From Parapedobacter deserti (GTDB taxonomy: Bacteria > Bacteroidota > Bacteroidia > Sphingobacteriales > Sphingobacteriaceae), in the NCBI RefSeq assembly GCF_042646065.1, contig NZ_JBHRTA010000061.1, positions 110,633-174,632 on the forward strand: 64,000 nucleotides of DNA, read 5' to 3'. Below the pieces are notes generated by a model, which was given only the letters and a program-made list of their open reading frames with translations, was not told the origin of the DNA and made no database searches. Of the stretch, positions 6,567 to 16,573 are shown in pieces (within the stretch, counting starts at the first letter, position 1; the number at the start of each line of letters is the position of its first letter). The position numbers and the translations under genes are program-made.

Positions 6567-7133
6567 ATGGACGAGCGTGATTTAGTAAACGGCTTAAAAA
6601 GCGGAGACAACAGTGCGTACGAATACGTATACCAAAGTTATTATGCCTTACTTTGTACCTATGCATTCAAATTTGTGCATGATAGGCTAGTTTCCGAATC
6701 CATTGTCAATGATGTCATCTACGCTATTTGGAAAAACAGGGAGAACCTTGTTATCGAAAAGACATTGAATCACTACTTAATCCGTGCAGTAAAAAACAGG
6801 TGTATTAATCATTTCACCCAGCAGAAACAACAACAGTTTCTTAGAAATCAAATATTGCTCGAACACTCATTCGTCAGTAATGAAAGCAGCTTCGATAAGG
6901 TGGTGTTCCAAGAACTGGAAAGCCGGTTAGAATCAGCTATTAAGAAACTGCCACCACTCACCGAAACCATTTTCCGGATGAGCCGGTTTGAACAGTTGAA
7001 GTACCAAGAAATCGCAGATAACCTCGCTGTTTCGATTGATGTGGTGAAGTACCACATCAAGAGCGCCCTTTCTTCCTTGCGTGTTTCTTTAAAGGATTAC
7101 TTGCTTCTTTATGTTATTTTCATTTCTTTTTAA
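6567..7133 (+). CDS. ECF sigma-70 factor of glycan locus 1
   Basis: 188 aa, the usual length for Bacteroidota ECF sigma factors. Region 2 is YEYVYQSYYALLCTYAFKFV through VNDVIYAIWKNRENL. Region 4 is LPPLTETIFRMSRFEQLKYQ followed by EIADNLAVSIDVVKYHIKSA, the DNA-binding HTH. It directs RNA polymerase to the locus when its FecR partner, the next gene 52 bp downstream, releases it. Base composition is more AT-rich than the following genes. The C-terminus is hydrophobic (YLLLYVIFISF), which is common in this subfamily. Confident call. Confidence 0.93.
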   Translation: MDERDLVNGLKSGDNSAYEYVYQSYYALLCTYAFKFVHDRLVSESIVNDVIYAIWKNRENLVIEKTLNHYLIRAVKNRCINHFTQQKQQQFLRNQILLEHSFVSNESSFDKVVFQELESRLESAIKKLPPLTETIFRMSRFEQLKYQEIADNLAVSIDVVKYHIKSALSSLRVSLKDYLLLYVIFISF

Positions 7134-7185
7134 CTTCCGTTTACCCGCTTTTCAATTTCAATTGTCTACTTAATATAATCGGAAA

Positions 7186-8196
7186 ATGATAGAAAATGAG
7201 CCTTTTTGGAAGACGTTGGTTATTGGCTTTTTGGCTAACGAATTAACAGCGGATGACGAACGGAAACTGATGGATTGGCTTGAAGCTTCTGCAGACCACC
7301 GGCAATATTTTCAGGAAGTGGAGAAAATCTGGTTTGTAGGTGATTTACACGCAAGCCAGCACCGATATAACGCTAACGTGGCATGGAATCAATTCAGCGA
7401 CCGAATCGGGAGGGAGGCGGCAACTGCGGATGACCGCCCTCCAAAGCGGATGTTCTTTAAAAGATTATTGCCCTATGCCGCCGTTTTGGCGCTGGGATTC
7501 CTTATGGGCTTTCTGGTGCTGGAGTGGATTGAAGCGGACACCGGCCGGAACGAGGTACTGGTGATGAGTACGCCGAGAGGCTCCATGTCCAAGGCGATAT
7601 TGGCCGACGGCACCACCGTGTTCCTGAATGCCGACTCCAGAATGACGGTCTCGCCAGGTTTCGGGAGGAGCGAGCGAAGGGTGCAACTGAGCGGAGAAGC
7701 ATACTTTGAGGTGGCAAAAGATGAGAAACGCCGGTTTGTGATCGAAGCAGACGGAGTAGAAGTGGCCGTGCTGGGCACCAAGTTTAACCTCCGAAACTAT
7801 GGGGGCGACGACAAATTGACACTTCATTTACTGGAAGGTGCGGTACAAATGGGGGGCGAAGGGCTAGACGGAGTGGTGCTAAAACCCAATGATGAAGCTG
7901 TGTTGCTGAAAGCGACGAGTGAAATCTCCATTGCCCATCGAAATGCTGCACAGGCCATCAGATGGACGGAAGGCAAGCTGATTTTTGATTCCTTGCCTTT
8001 CCATGAAATCAAAATTGCGTTAGAACGGCATTACGATGTGGAGATACAGGTGCATGACGACAAACTGAATAACCGGATATTCTTCGGCGAATTTGAAAAT
8101 GGCGAAACGATCGAGCAAGTACTTAATGTGATCACAGCAGACGGCTCGTACCGCTATACGATTAAAAAGAATAAAATTGATATTTATAAGTTATGA
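7186..8196 (+). CDS. FecR-family anti-sigma factor, locus 1
   Basis: 336 aa. A cytoplasmic N-terminal region holds the sigma, then one membrane helix (LLPYAAVLALGFLMGFLVLE, near residues 88-107), then the periplasmic FecR domain (STPRGSMSKAILADGTTVFL, SGEAYFEVAKDEKRRFVIEA, VLGTKFNLRNY). The C-terminal DUF4974/STN-like domain begins at KLIFDSLPFHEIKIALERHY. It senses the state of the STN domain of the SusC transporter encoded next and passes this to the sigma factor upstream. Order and spacing (sigma, FecR, SusC) are canonical. Confidence 0.95.
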   Translation: MIENEPFWKTLVIGFLANELTADDERKLMDWLEASADHRQYFQEVEKIWFVGDLHASQHRYNANVAWNQFSDRIGREAATADDRPPKRMFFKRLLPYAAVLALGFLMGFLVLEWIEADTGRNEVLVMSTPRGSMSKAILADGTTVFLNADSRMTVSPGFGRSERRVQLSGEAYFEVAKDEKRRFVIEADGVEVAVLGTKFNLRNYGGDDKLTLHLLEGAVQMGGEGLDGVVLKPNDEAVLLKATSEISIAHRNAAQAIRWTEGKLIFDSLPFHEIKIALERHYDVEIQVHDDKLNNRIFFGEFENGETIEQVLNVITADGSYRYTIKKNKIDIYKL

Positions 8197-8280
8197 TACA
8201 AGACTAACACAACCAAGAAATGCGCTAACTAAATGAAAGCGCGCAAACCGTAGATTTATTTAATTAAACGAGATTAACCA

Positions 8281-11200
8281 ATGATTAAAAATAAACTTTT
8301 TCCGAAGTTTAAGGGGATTCCTTTAGCCTATTCTTCGCGGATTTGGATGCTTCTCATGATAGGCCTGACCACCTTATCCGTATTTGCTTCCTCCATTTCA
8401 CTGAACAAGCGGATATCTATCCGGGTAGAAAACAAAAGCATTAAATACGTGCTTAAGGAGATAAAGCGGCAAACCAGCTATTCTTTTTGGTACGATGTAA
8501 ACCTGGTGAATGATTCCAAAAAAGTCTCCCTAGCTGTTGCGAACGGCACGCTGGAACAGGTCTTGAATGAACTTTGTACACCATTTGGGCTCGATTTCAC
8601 GGTTAATGAGCATCATATTGTCCTATCACCCAAACGCGGCAGCGCTTCAGAAGCGGCGCAGCAGACTTCCAGAAGCTCCGGCACGGCGCAGCAGACCCAA
8701 TACCAGGGGTTTGTGCGTGACCAACTGGGCGAACCTATTGTTGGTGTGACCATTAAAGTTTCGGGTGCGCCCAATATCGCTACCACCAATGAAAACGGAC
8801 GGTTCCAAATCCAGAGTGCTGTTGGCGCAGTTTTGGAGTTCAGCTATTTGGGTTACCGCTCCAAAACCATCACATTGGGTGATGTCACCACGCTGAACAT
8901 CGAGTTGGAGGCCGTAGACAAAGCGTTGGAAGAGGTGGTGATCGTAGGGTATGGTGCGCAAAAAAAGGTGAACCTAACCGGTGCCATTGCTGCAATCAAC
9001 GCACAGGAAATCAGTGAGATTCCCTCATCCAGCCTTTCGAATGCGCTAAGCGGTCGGATGTCGGGTGTGTTGATTACGCAGACCGTAGGCAAACCCGGTG
9101 CAACGTCCAATATTAAGGTGCGTGCCGACGGCACCTGGAACTCGGCAGCGCCCCTGTACGTCATCGACGGGATTGTACGCGATAAATTTGCGTTTGACGG
9201 GCTAGACGCCTCGGAAGTGGAAAATATTTCTGTGCTCAAAGACGGTGCCTCGGCGGCGATCTACGGTGCGCGCGCAGCCAATGGCGTTATCCTCGTGACC
9301 ACAAAACGGGGTAAGGTGGGCAAACCCGTAATCAGCTATACCGGCTCATTCGGTGTGTCTGACGCTACGCTGATTCCTAGCCGCCAAAGTGGATACGACC
9401 AAGCCATCCTGATCAATAACAGCTTGGCTATTGATGGCATCCCGACAACAGACAACCGCTACTTTACCAATGATGAGCTTGACTATTTCAGCAAAAACCA
9501 ATGGGATTGGCTTGGCGACTCCTGGGAAAATCCGATCAGAAACCGGCACTCGCTGAATGTAAATGGTGGATCTGAACATATCCGTTTTTTCGTGGGCGGC
9601 ACTTACTACAACGAGACAGGATCATTCAGAAGCTTGAATTTTGACCGGTACAACCTACGGGGCAACTTGGAGGCTAACATCACAAAAAACCTGGTGGCCT
9701 CGCTCAACTTGAACATCGAAAACCGCGATGACCTCAAGCCGTATTGGCGATGGGACAGCGACAACGATAACATGGCCGACCTTTATAAAGCGCTATTGGT
9801 TCGGTCGCAAATGCTGCCCCCTTACATCAATGGCCGGCCGAACGGGGGTTTTGTGGAGTGGCATCCGCTGGAAATCCTGTCAGACCATACGGGCTACAAC
9901 CGCAAACGCTACGGAAATTACGACGCTACACTGGCGTTGGAATACAAAGTGCCGCAGATCGAGGGGTTGAGCCTCAAGGTGATGTATAACCGGTACAACA
10001 GGCACAGCTTTATCAAACAGTTCAACCGCCCATACCCTTTATTCAATCCGGTCATGACCGGTGGGCACGGGCATATCGCCACCGATGCGATTGAAAGCGT
10101 GAAGGTGCGCAATGATGGGGATTTCCTCATTCAACGCTATGATCGCACAGACAACTACCAGTTTAATGCCATGATCAATTATGGCAACCGCTTTGGCAAG
10201 CATGATGTCAACGCGACCTTTGTATACGAACAAGCTGAAGGCGTGCTGGATTGGTTCAATAGCCAGCGCAATTTCTTCATTTCATCGGCCGTAGACCAAT
10301 TCCTGGCCGGCAGCCCCGATGCCCTCCATTCCACTGTAAACGGCACCGGCGAAGAGTTTGGCCGTCTTTCTTATGTGGGTCGGCTTAACTACGGGTATAA
10401 CGACCGTTACCTATTGGAAGCATCTTTCCGGTATGATGGGTCGGCCAATTTTGCTCCCGATCAACGCTGGGGCTTCTTCCCATCTGTATCGGGCGCTTGG
10501 CGCATTAGCGAGGAGTCGTTCTTCAAAAATAACGTCCGCTTTCTTGACGAAGCTAAATTACGGGCTTCCGTGGGCTTGCTCGGCAACGATGCCGTGGGCG
10601 GATGGCAGTGGCTGCAGCAGTATAATTTCATGAGCGGCTCCACAGCTGTGACTGGTGCCCAGTTCGGTGGCCTGAGCAGTGGCATCATCGCCGGTGTGGT
10701 GCCCAACCCGAACATCACCTGGGAGAAATCGCTGAATTACAACATTGGGCTCGACACCCGATTCCTGCAAAATAAGCTTGCGTTGACCATGGATGCCTTC
10801 TATAAGCATACCTACGACATCTTGGGGGCCCGACTGGAAAGTTTGCCTACCACTTTCGGGGCGCCGATGCCTGCTGAAAACTATGCCGAAATCGATGCCC
10901 GCGGCTTCGAAATTGAATTGGGATACAATGACCAGTTAAACCAAAATTTCTCCTACCAGATACGGGGCAATTTCGGCTATGCGACCAACAAACTGATCGT
11001 TAAGGATGAAGCTGAAAACATCAGGTCCTTCCGTTCTGAAATCGGGCTCAATACCGGCCGGACCTTGGGTTACCTCGCCACCGATATCATCCGTACACAA
11101 GCCCAGCTGGATGCGCTTCCCGAAGGGTATACCATCTTTGGGCAGAAGCCCGAATTGGGCATGCTGAACTACCGCGACTTGCGGGGGGCCAATGCGGATA

Positions 11201-11712
11201 CGCCAGATGGCAAAATCGACGAGAACGATATGGATTGGATTGTAAACCGTACCATCCCTCCGGTAAACTACGGGTTAATGCTCGGCGCGAAATGGAAAAA
11301 CTTCGCCATTGAAGTATTCGTGCAAGGCGTGGCCGGCAATGATGTGCTGATTAACCAACGTGGTATCGAAGCCAGGCCGCATGTGACCAATTTTGACTTC
11401 TGGACCGACCATTGGACACCCGACAACCCGGATGCTAGCTTTCCCCGGCCGGGCAGAAACGCCGCCGACGCCGCATCTACCTTCTGGGTGCGTGATGGAT
11501 CGTTCGCCAGGCTGAAAAACTTGCGGATTGCTTACGACCTTCCCGCAGATTGGCTGCGAAAAATCAGTGTCTCACAGTTGCGCGTATTCGTGAATGGCGA
11601 TAACCTGTTCTTACTGCAAAACAACGTGAAGTATTTCGACCCCGAAAATTCAAGCATCATCGCTTATCCGTTAATGAAAAGCTATGCAGTGGGCATTAAC
11701 CTTAATTTCTAA
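8281..11712 (+). CDS. SusC/RagA-family TonB-dependent outer-membrane transporter with STN domain, locus 1
   Basis: 1143 aa. After a signal region come an STN (secretin/TonB N-terminal) domain (RISIRVENKSIKYVLKEIKR), a CarboxypepD_reg-like domain (VRDQLGEPIVGVTIKVSG), a TonB-box-like segment (EEVVIVGYGAQKKVNLTGAI), the plug (YVIDGIV, ISVLKDGASAAIYGARAANG) and a beta-barrel ending in a C-terminal aromatic (GINLNF). The STN domain marks it as a signalling transporter paired with the adjacent FecR. It imports oligosaccharide captured with the SusD lipoprotein downstream. The substrate cannot be read from sequence. No lesion seen. Confidence 0.96.
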   Translation: MIKNKLFPKFKGIPLAYSSRIWMLLMIGLTTLSVFASSISLNKRISIRVENKSIKYVLKEIKRQTSYSFWYDVNLVNDSKKVSLAVANGTLEQVLNELCTPFGLDFTVNEHHIVLSPKRGSASEAAQQTSRSSGTAQQTQYQGFVRDQLGEPIVGVTIKVSGAPNIATTNENGRFQIQSAVGAVLEFSYLGYRSKTITLGDVTTLNIELEAVDKALEEVVIVGYGAQKKVNLTGAIAAINAQEISEIPSSSLSNALSGRMSGVLITQTVGKPGATSNIKVRADGTWNSAAPLYVIDGIVRDKFAFDGLDASEVENISVLKDGASAAIYGARAANGVILVTTKRGKVGKPVISYTGSFGVSDATLIPSRQSGYDQAILINNSLAIDGIPTTDNRYFTNDELDYFSKNQWDWLGDSWENPIRNRHSLNVNGGSEHIRFFVGGTYYNETGSFRSLNFDRYNLRGNLEANITKNLVASLNLNIENRDDLKPYWRWDSDNDNMADLYKALLVRSQMLPPYINGRPNGGFVEWHPLEILSDHTGYNRKRYGNYDATLALEYKVPQIEGLSLKVMYNRYNRHSFIKQFNRPYPLFNPVMTGGHGHIATDAIESVKVRNDGDFLIQRYDRTDNYQFNAMINYGNRFGKHDVNATFVYEQAEGVLDWFNSQRNFFISSAVDQFLAGSPDALHSTVNGTGEEFGRLSYVGRLNYGYNDRYLLEASFRYDGSANFAPDQRWGFFPSVSGAWRISEESFFKNNVRFLDEAKLRASVGLLGNDAVGGWQWLQQYNFMSGSTAVTGAQFGGLSSGIIAGVVPNPNITWEKSLNYNIGLDTRFLQNKLALTMDAFYKHTYDILGARLESLPTTFGAPMPAENYAEIDARGFEIELGYNDQLNQNFSYQIRGNFGYATNKLIVKDEAENIRSFRSEIGLNTGRTLGYLATDIIRTQAQLDALPEGYTIFGQKPELGMLNYRDLRGANADTPDGKIDENDMDWIVNRTIPPVNYGLMLGAKWKNFAIEVFVQGVAGNDVLINQRGIEARPHVTNFDFWTDHWTPDNPDASFPRPGRNAADAASTFWVRDGSFARLKNLRIAYDLPADWLRKISVSQLRVFVNGDNLFLLQNNVKYFDPENSSIIAYPLMKSYAVGINLNF

Positions 11713-11719
11713 TACGATC

Positions 11720-13414
11720 ATGAAAAGAAACGTAATCTATATAGGTATGTTGCTGATGGGAACCATCGCGGCATCCGGATGTAGCAAAGTGCTTGATAAG
11801 CGTAACCTATCGGCCATATCGGACGACTTGGTTTGGAACGACGAAAACTACGCGGCAGCGTTCCTGAATAAATTGTACTTGGACAACCTGCCGTCGTGGG
11901 ATATCAACGTATCGTCCCATTCAGACGAAGCCTCTCCGGAGGCGGGAAACCAAGCGATCCTTTACGGACAGTTGATTAGTACCTCCATCGATGAGTGGCA
12001 TTATGCGCAAATCCGTTCGATTAACCTGGCCATCGCCAATTTGGAAAAGAGCAGCTTACCACTCGAGACCAAAAATAGCTTCAAAGCGCAAGCGATGGTG
12101 CTTCGGGCGTGGCGCTATTTCGAGATGGTACGCCTATATGGCGGTGTACCCTTGGTGTTGCGTCCGCAAGAGCTATCTGAAGACCTTTACCTCAAGCGGG
12201 CTAGCACATCGGAATGCATCAGTGCTATTGTTGCTGATTTAGACTTTGCCGAAGCAAATTTACCCTGGCACTGGAGCGGCTTGGATGAGGGGCGCTTTAC
12301 CAAAGCGGTAGCCCAAGCACTGAAAGGCCGTGTATTGCTCTATTTCGCCAGCCCGCAGTTCAACCCCAATGAAGACCAAGGCCGTTGGGCTGAATCATAC
12401 CAGGCCAATAAACAGGCGAAAGAGGAATTGGCAGCCGAAGGGTACGGCCTTTACGAAAGCTACGCTGACCTGTGGTTTGACGAGATGAACCGCGAGGTGA
12501 TTTTTGTGAAACGCTTCCAGGAACCTTCCGTGGTACACAGTTGGGATGCCAGCACCCGGCCGCTGTCTGAAGCACAAAATTTCTCAGGCGCCAACCATCC
12601 CACCTGGGACATGGTATTGGCCTATCCCATGGCCACCGGTGTATCCATTGACGACCCTAATTCGGGCTATGACCCCATTTACTACTGGAAGAATCGGGAT
12701 CCACGGTTTGCCGCCACGATTGCCCATAATGGCGCACTGTGGGAGCTCAGTGGTAAAAGTGGCAGAAAGCAGTGGACCTATGAAGGTGCCGAAGCCAACG
12801 CCCCTACGTTATCCGGCTTCTACTGCCGCAAAGCCGTCAACGAAAGCTATGAACCGTTCTTCACCGAACGGAGCAGCACCGATTGGATTGAACTGCGCTA
12901 TGCTGAGGTGTTGCTGAATTTTGCCGAATCGGCTGCCGAAACAGGTCGTTTGGATGAGGCGTATGACGTGCTGAAGCAGATCAGGCACCGAGCCGGTATC
13001 GCTCCTGGAAATGGGCAGGCATACGGCTTGAAACCCGGTATGAGCAAAGCCGAGCTGATTGCCGCTATCATGCTGGAGCGTAAGCTGGAGTTTGCCTTTG
13101 AAGGAAAACGTTATTGGGACCTTAGGCGGAGAAAACTGTTTGATCAAGAGCTCAATGGCAAGCGCCGCAAAGGATTGCTTCCTAAGCTTAAGGTTTCGAG
13201 TGCCCAATTCGACCAAGTTAAAGACCAGTTTGACATCGATACTCAATATCACCTTTATTTTGAAGACGAGGTGATCAATGTTGACCGTGTATTTGACATC
13301 AATTTCAGGGATAACTACTATTTTTATGCTATCCCGAACAGGCACTTGGAATCGAATTCCAACCTGGAGCAGACTATCGGTTGGGATGGCGGCACGTTCG
13401 ATCCGCTGAAGTAA
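11720..13414 (+). CDS. SusD/RagB-family glycan-binding lipoprotein, locus 1
   Basis: 564 aa starting MKRNVIYIGMLLMGTIAASG with the lipobox cysteine next. The ATG at 11720 is chosen because it begins the signal peptide; a longer frame from 11684 overlaps the end of susC and adds unrelated residues. FKAQAMVLRAWRYFEMVRLY and YGGVPLV are classic SusD TPR-region motifs; MLERKLEFAFEGKRYWDLRR is the conserved C-terminal motif. It forms the lid of the SusC pore on the cell surface. It starts 7 bp after the susC stop. Confidence 0.95.
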   Translation: MKRNVIYIGMLLMGTIAASGCSKVLDKRNLSAISDDLVWNDENYAAAFLNKLYLDNLPSWDINVSSHSDEASPEAGNQAILYGQLISTSIDEWHYAQIRSINLAIANLEKSSLPLETKNSFKAQAMVLRAWRYFEMVRLYGGVPLVLRPQELSEDLYLKRASTSECISAIVADLDFAEANLPWHWSGLDEGRFTKAVAQALKGRVLLYFASPQFNPNEDQGRWAESYQANKQAKEELAAEGYGLYESYADLWFDEMNREVIFVKRFQEPSVVHSWDASTRPLSEAQNFSGANHPTWDMVLAYPMATGVSIDDPNSGYDPIYYWKNRDPRFAATIAHNGALWELSGKSGRKQWTYEGAEANAPTLSGFYCRKAVNESYEPFFTERSSTDWIELRYAEVLLNFAESAAETGRLDEAYDVLKQIRHRAGIAPGNGQAYGLKPGMSKAELIAAIMLERKLEFAFEGKRYWDLRRRKLFDQELNGKRRKGLLPKLKVSSAQFDQVKDQFDIDTQYHLYFEDEVINVDRVFDINFRDNYYFYAIPNRHLESNSNLEQTIGWDGGTFDPLK

Positions 13415-13464
13415 ATGAGAAAACGATTGCTTAAAATCGGCAAAAAAAAGACAAATATAATCCT

Positions 13465-15885
13465 ATGGGTGTTACATTAATCAGAATAAAGAAAGCAGCG
13501 CTCGCCGCGCTGCTCATCCTGACCATCCACGTCGTGATGGCAACAGAACTGAAAACCGCTCAAACGCAGGTAACCATCAACGACAATGGATTTTACAGTT
13601 CCATCAAGGTTGCCGGACAGGAGATCCTCGGCGCAGGCGCTTACCCTATGCTATCGGCTGCCAAAGGCGATCAGATCATCCTGCCCCGCGCCCTGGAGGT
13701 GCAAGGCAAACGTTTTGTGCTCACCATGGAAGACGGGCAGAAAATCGAATTGCGGGTGGAGCAAAACCCCCAGGCCATTACCTATGAAATCACCCAAATT
13801 AGCGACGACTACCGCTTGGTGGTTTTCGGGCCGCTCAAAGTATCCCTGCATGAAGTGGTTGGCGAAATTGTGGGCGTAGCGCAGCATGGCGATATCGCTT
13901 TTGGCATGCAGTCGCTCCACATTAAGACCAATGGGGGCATCCCCGAGGAATACGCCGCCGCCTACAGCGAGAAATTCGCATACACTGGGCCCGATACGGA
14001 GCTTTCCGTAGCCAGCATACCATTCCATAACCTGGCCGCTGTAGACGCCCAAGACGGCACGGTATTCCAGCTGTCTAGCCGTGACCGACAAATACTGGAG
14101 TACCGCAACGTACAGCAGGTGGAGCGCTCGCTCACGCTGCCCATTACCGGGCCGGATGCCCGTATCGTTGGATCAAAGATCGCCTTGTTCGGTGACCTGC
14201 GGACATCGATATTAAACCGGATTGGTCGGGTTGAGGTGGAGCAGGGGTTGCCCCATCCCATCATAGCGGGCGAGTGGGACAAGGAATCGCGCGCGGCCAT
14301 GGGGTCCTACCTCATCTCCAATTTCTCCGAAGACGATTTTGATTTCGTATTAGACAAGGCTTCCATCGCTGGTTTCAAGAATGTGTATCACACCGATCCG
14401 TTTGAGACTTGGGGCCATTTTCAATGGAAACCCGGTTTTGTAAAGGGTGGCGACGAAGGCGTCAAAGCGCTGGTAGATCGCGCCAAGGCAAGGGGCATCC
14501 ATGTAGGTGTGCATACCTTGACCAATTTTTTGACGACCAATGACCCTTACGTGACGCCAGTGCCCAGCAAGAAACTGCTCAAACAGGGCGAACTCACCTT
14601 GACTCATCCCCTTGATGCGACACAAACGGAGATCGAAATCATGCACTCCGATTTATTCGATGTACCCCTCACGCTCAATGCGATGCAAATCGGTGATGAG
14701 CTCATTACCTTTGGCAAGGTAACCCACTCGGGCGATCGGATCAAACTCACCGAATGCACGCGTGGTGCCTTTGGCACTAAAAAAGCAGCCCATGCGCAGG
14801 CAAGTACGCTCTATAAGCTGTGGGATTATCCCTATAAGACCTTGTTTCCGGACTTGGAACTACAGGATGAGTTTGCGCACCGACTGGCTGAGATATTCAA
14901 CAAAACGGGCCTCAAGCAAATCTCTTTTGATGGCTTGGAAGGAAGCATGTATACCGGCCATGATTATTATGCCACGGCTCGCTTTATTACCGAGTATTAC
15001 CGAACACTAAACGATAAGGTAGACCTCATCAATGACGCCAGCCGGCTGGACCACTACCTATGGCACATCCATACCCGCATGAACTGGGGTGAGCCATGGG
15101 GTGAGGAAATGCGCAAGGGACAAGTAGAAAACCGGATCAAGAACCAAGATTTTTTCAGGCGAAACCTTTTCCCCCGTATGCTGGGTTGGTTTCTAGTCAG
15201 GTTGGCGGAGCGTAAATTCGAAGCCACCACATTGGAGGATTTGGAATGGGCTCTTTCCGAGTCGGCCGGTTTCGATTCAGGATATGCCATGAGCATCAAC
15301 ATGCGTACCCTCAAAAACCACGGGCAGATAGACCAGCTGCTGGAGGCCATGAAGAACTGGGATGAACTGCGCTTCGCACAAGCTTTCTCACCCGAACAGA
15401 TGGAACGGCTCAAAGATCCTGAAACCGAGTGGCACCTCCAGAAATTGGATGCCACTAATTTCCTGCTCTATCCGCTCCATATCTCCACGAGGTACCGTTG
15501 CGACCTGGCCGAAATGCAACCCGGGCAACCCGGTGGGGCCGACTGGTCGTGGTATTCGCCTTACGAAAGCACTTATGCATTACGCCTGAAAGTGGAAGGC
15601 GAAGGTGCCATCGCCAACCCGTCATTCACTACCACCCGAGGTGTGGTCAAGATTGAAGCCACCATTGAGGCAAACCAGTACCTGCTACTGGATCATGACG
15701 GCAATGCCACGGTAACCGACCAGAATTACCGCGTATTGCATCGGCCTAACGTTCATGGCAAAGCCGCATTGGCCGAAGGATCGTCGAGCATTGCCTTTGC
15801 CTGTGATGCCGTGGACGACAGCACACCGGAGGTCGTGGTTAGGTACATTACTCGGGGAACAGCCGAAAAGATTGTGAACCGTTAG
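13465..15885 (+). CDS. Secreted 806-aa barrel protein of locus 1, probable glycan-active enzyme, family unassigned
   Basis: A signal peptide (KKAALAALLILTIHVVMATE) precedes an N-terminal beta-rich domain (to about residue 265), then a segment that looks like a (beta/alpha)8 barrel: FKNVYHTDPFETWGHFQWKP, ARGIHVGVHTL and QISFDGLEGSMYTGHDYY, with aspartates and glutamates at strand ends as in retaining glycosidases of the GH-D type. Within the barrel, residues of about 375-450 form an inserted module (LNAMQIGDELITFGKV, ECTRGAFGTKKAAHA) resembling a beta module seen in phage structural proteins. A C-terminal beta domain follows. As the only enzyme in the locus it probably acts on the imported glycan. 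I cannot assign a CAZy family; the catalytic role is inferred. Confidence 0.7.
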   Translation: MGVTLIRIKKAALAALLILTIHVVMATELKTAQTQVTINDNGFYSSIKVAGQEILGAGAYPMLSAAKGDQIILPRALEVQGKRFVLTMEDGQKIELRVEQNPQAITYEITQISDDYRLVVFGPLKVSLHEVVGEIVGVAQHGDIAFGMQSLHIKTNGGIPEEYAAAYSEKFAYTGPDTELSVASIPFHNLAAVDAQDGTVFQLSSRDRQILEYRNVQQVERSLTLPITGPDARIVGSKIALFGDLRTSILNRIGRVEVEQGLPHPIIAGEWDKESRAAMGSYLISNFSEDDFDFVLDKASIAGFKNVYHTDPFETWGHFQWKPGFVKGGDEGVKALVDRAKARGIHVGVHTLTNFLTTNDPYVTPVPSKKLLKQGELTLTHPLDATQTEIEIMHSDLFDVPLTLNAMQIGDELITFGKVTHSGDRIKLTECTRGAFGTKKAAHAQASTLYKLWDYPYKTLFPDLELQDEFAHRLAEIFNKTGLKQISFDGLEGSMYTGHDYYATARFITEYYRTLNDKVDLINDASRLDHYLWHIHTRMNWGEPWGEEMRKGQVENRIKNQDFFRRNLFPRMLGWFLVRLAERKFEATTLEDLEWALSESAGFDSGYAMSINMRTLKNHGQIDQLLEAMKNWDELRFAQAFSPEQMERLKDPETEWHLQKLDATNFLLYPLHISTRYRCDLAEMQPGQPGGADWSWYSPYESTYALRLKVEGEGAIANPSFTTTRGVVKIEATIEANQYLLLDHDGNATVTDQNYRVLHRPNVHGKAALAEGSSSIAFACDAVDDSTPEVVVRYITRGTAEKIVNR

Positions 15886-15916
15886 CTTCTCATGTTAACG
15901 TTCATTTGTGTTGTGG

Positions 15917-15950
15917 GGATTGCCTTAAGAAATTAGGCAATCCTTTTTTT
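15917..15950 (+). terminator. Rho-independent terminator ending glycan locus 1
   Basis: GGATTGCC, an 11-base loop, GGCAATCC and a run of seven T: a perfect 8-bp stem with U-tract, 32 bp after the 806-aa gene stop. Confidence 0.9.
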
Positions 15951-16068
15951 ATAAGTGGATAATGCAATTAAGACGAAAGGGTGTAAGCATTTTGGTTAAG
16001 AGAAGAAAGTACACCGCGCCGACAGGTTTAACCACGGGGTGATTTTTTAAAAATGTAAGAGAAAAATC

Positions 16069-16310
16069 TCAGGGATATGCCCCAAAGACCCTTATTGTTA
16101 TTTTATTCCTCGACGGGCCTCTGCGCAACCACCCCGGTGTTGTACTAGTGGTAATGGCTCCCGTATAGCGATAATCTGCTTTAACTTGACCATCAACAGC
16201 GTCACTGTAAATAGAACCTACTTTCCCCACATAATCAAATGTCGAATTTCCACCTGACATCGGAAAATTAACACTTCCAGCATCTAACTCAAATTCCCCA
16301 GCTGTTGCGC
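16069..16310 (-). pseudogene. Possible fragment of a BACON-like surface-protein gene
   Basis: The minus strand reads ELDAGSVNFPMSGGNSTFDY and continues to a stop, resembling the start of BACON-type or related Bacteroidota surface domains (x-SxxxFPxxGGxxxxxV). There is no credible start: the frame upstream passes through the hairpin at 16319-16347. It is at best a remnant. The rest of the 15951-16573 gap shows no gene. Confidence 0.3.
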
Positions 16311-16318
16311 CATGCTGA

Positions 16319-16352
16319 AAACAAAAGCAATTTTGTTGCTTTTGTTTATTTG
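16319..16352. terminator. Terminator-like hairpin, symmetrical on both strands
   Basis: AAACAAAAGCAA (16319-16330), loop TTTTG, TTGCTTTTGTTT (16336-16347): a perfect 12-bp stem that is AT-rich, with T-rich flank on the plus strand. It lies between locus 1 and the DUF4625 lipoprotein gene. Confidence 0.45.
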
Positions 16353-16573
16353 ATACATTACATTTGCAACTTGATTGCTTTTTATTGAGACAAGTTGCCA
16401 ACAGATAAATTAGATAATTCGTTAAATAGTTTGCTTACTACGAACGACAACCTGCATTGCGTATACACTAACTATTCAAAACTTGGCATCAAGCACGCCG
16501 GCATCTCCGATCTGCGGGTCGGTACTGACGGTCCCGGACGGAAGTATAAATTACGTATAAAAACAGACAAACA

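Noticed and set aside
12809..13345. Minus-strand frame of 178 codons under the SusD gene
   Set aside because: Shadow of the confidently assigned SusD gene; no motif and no promoter.
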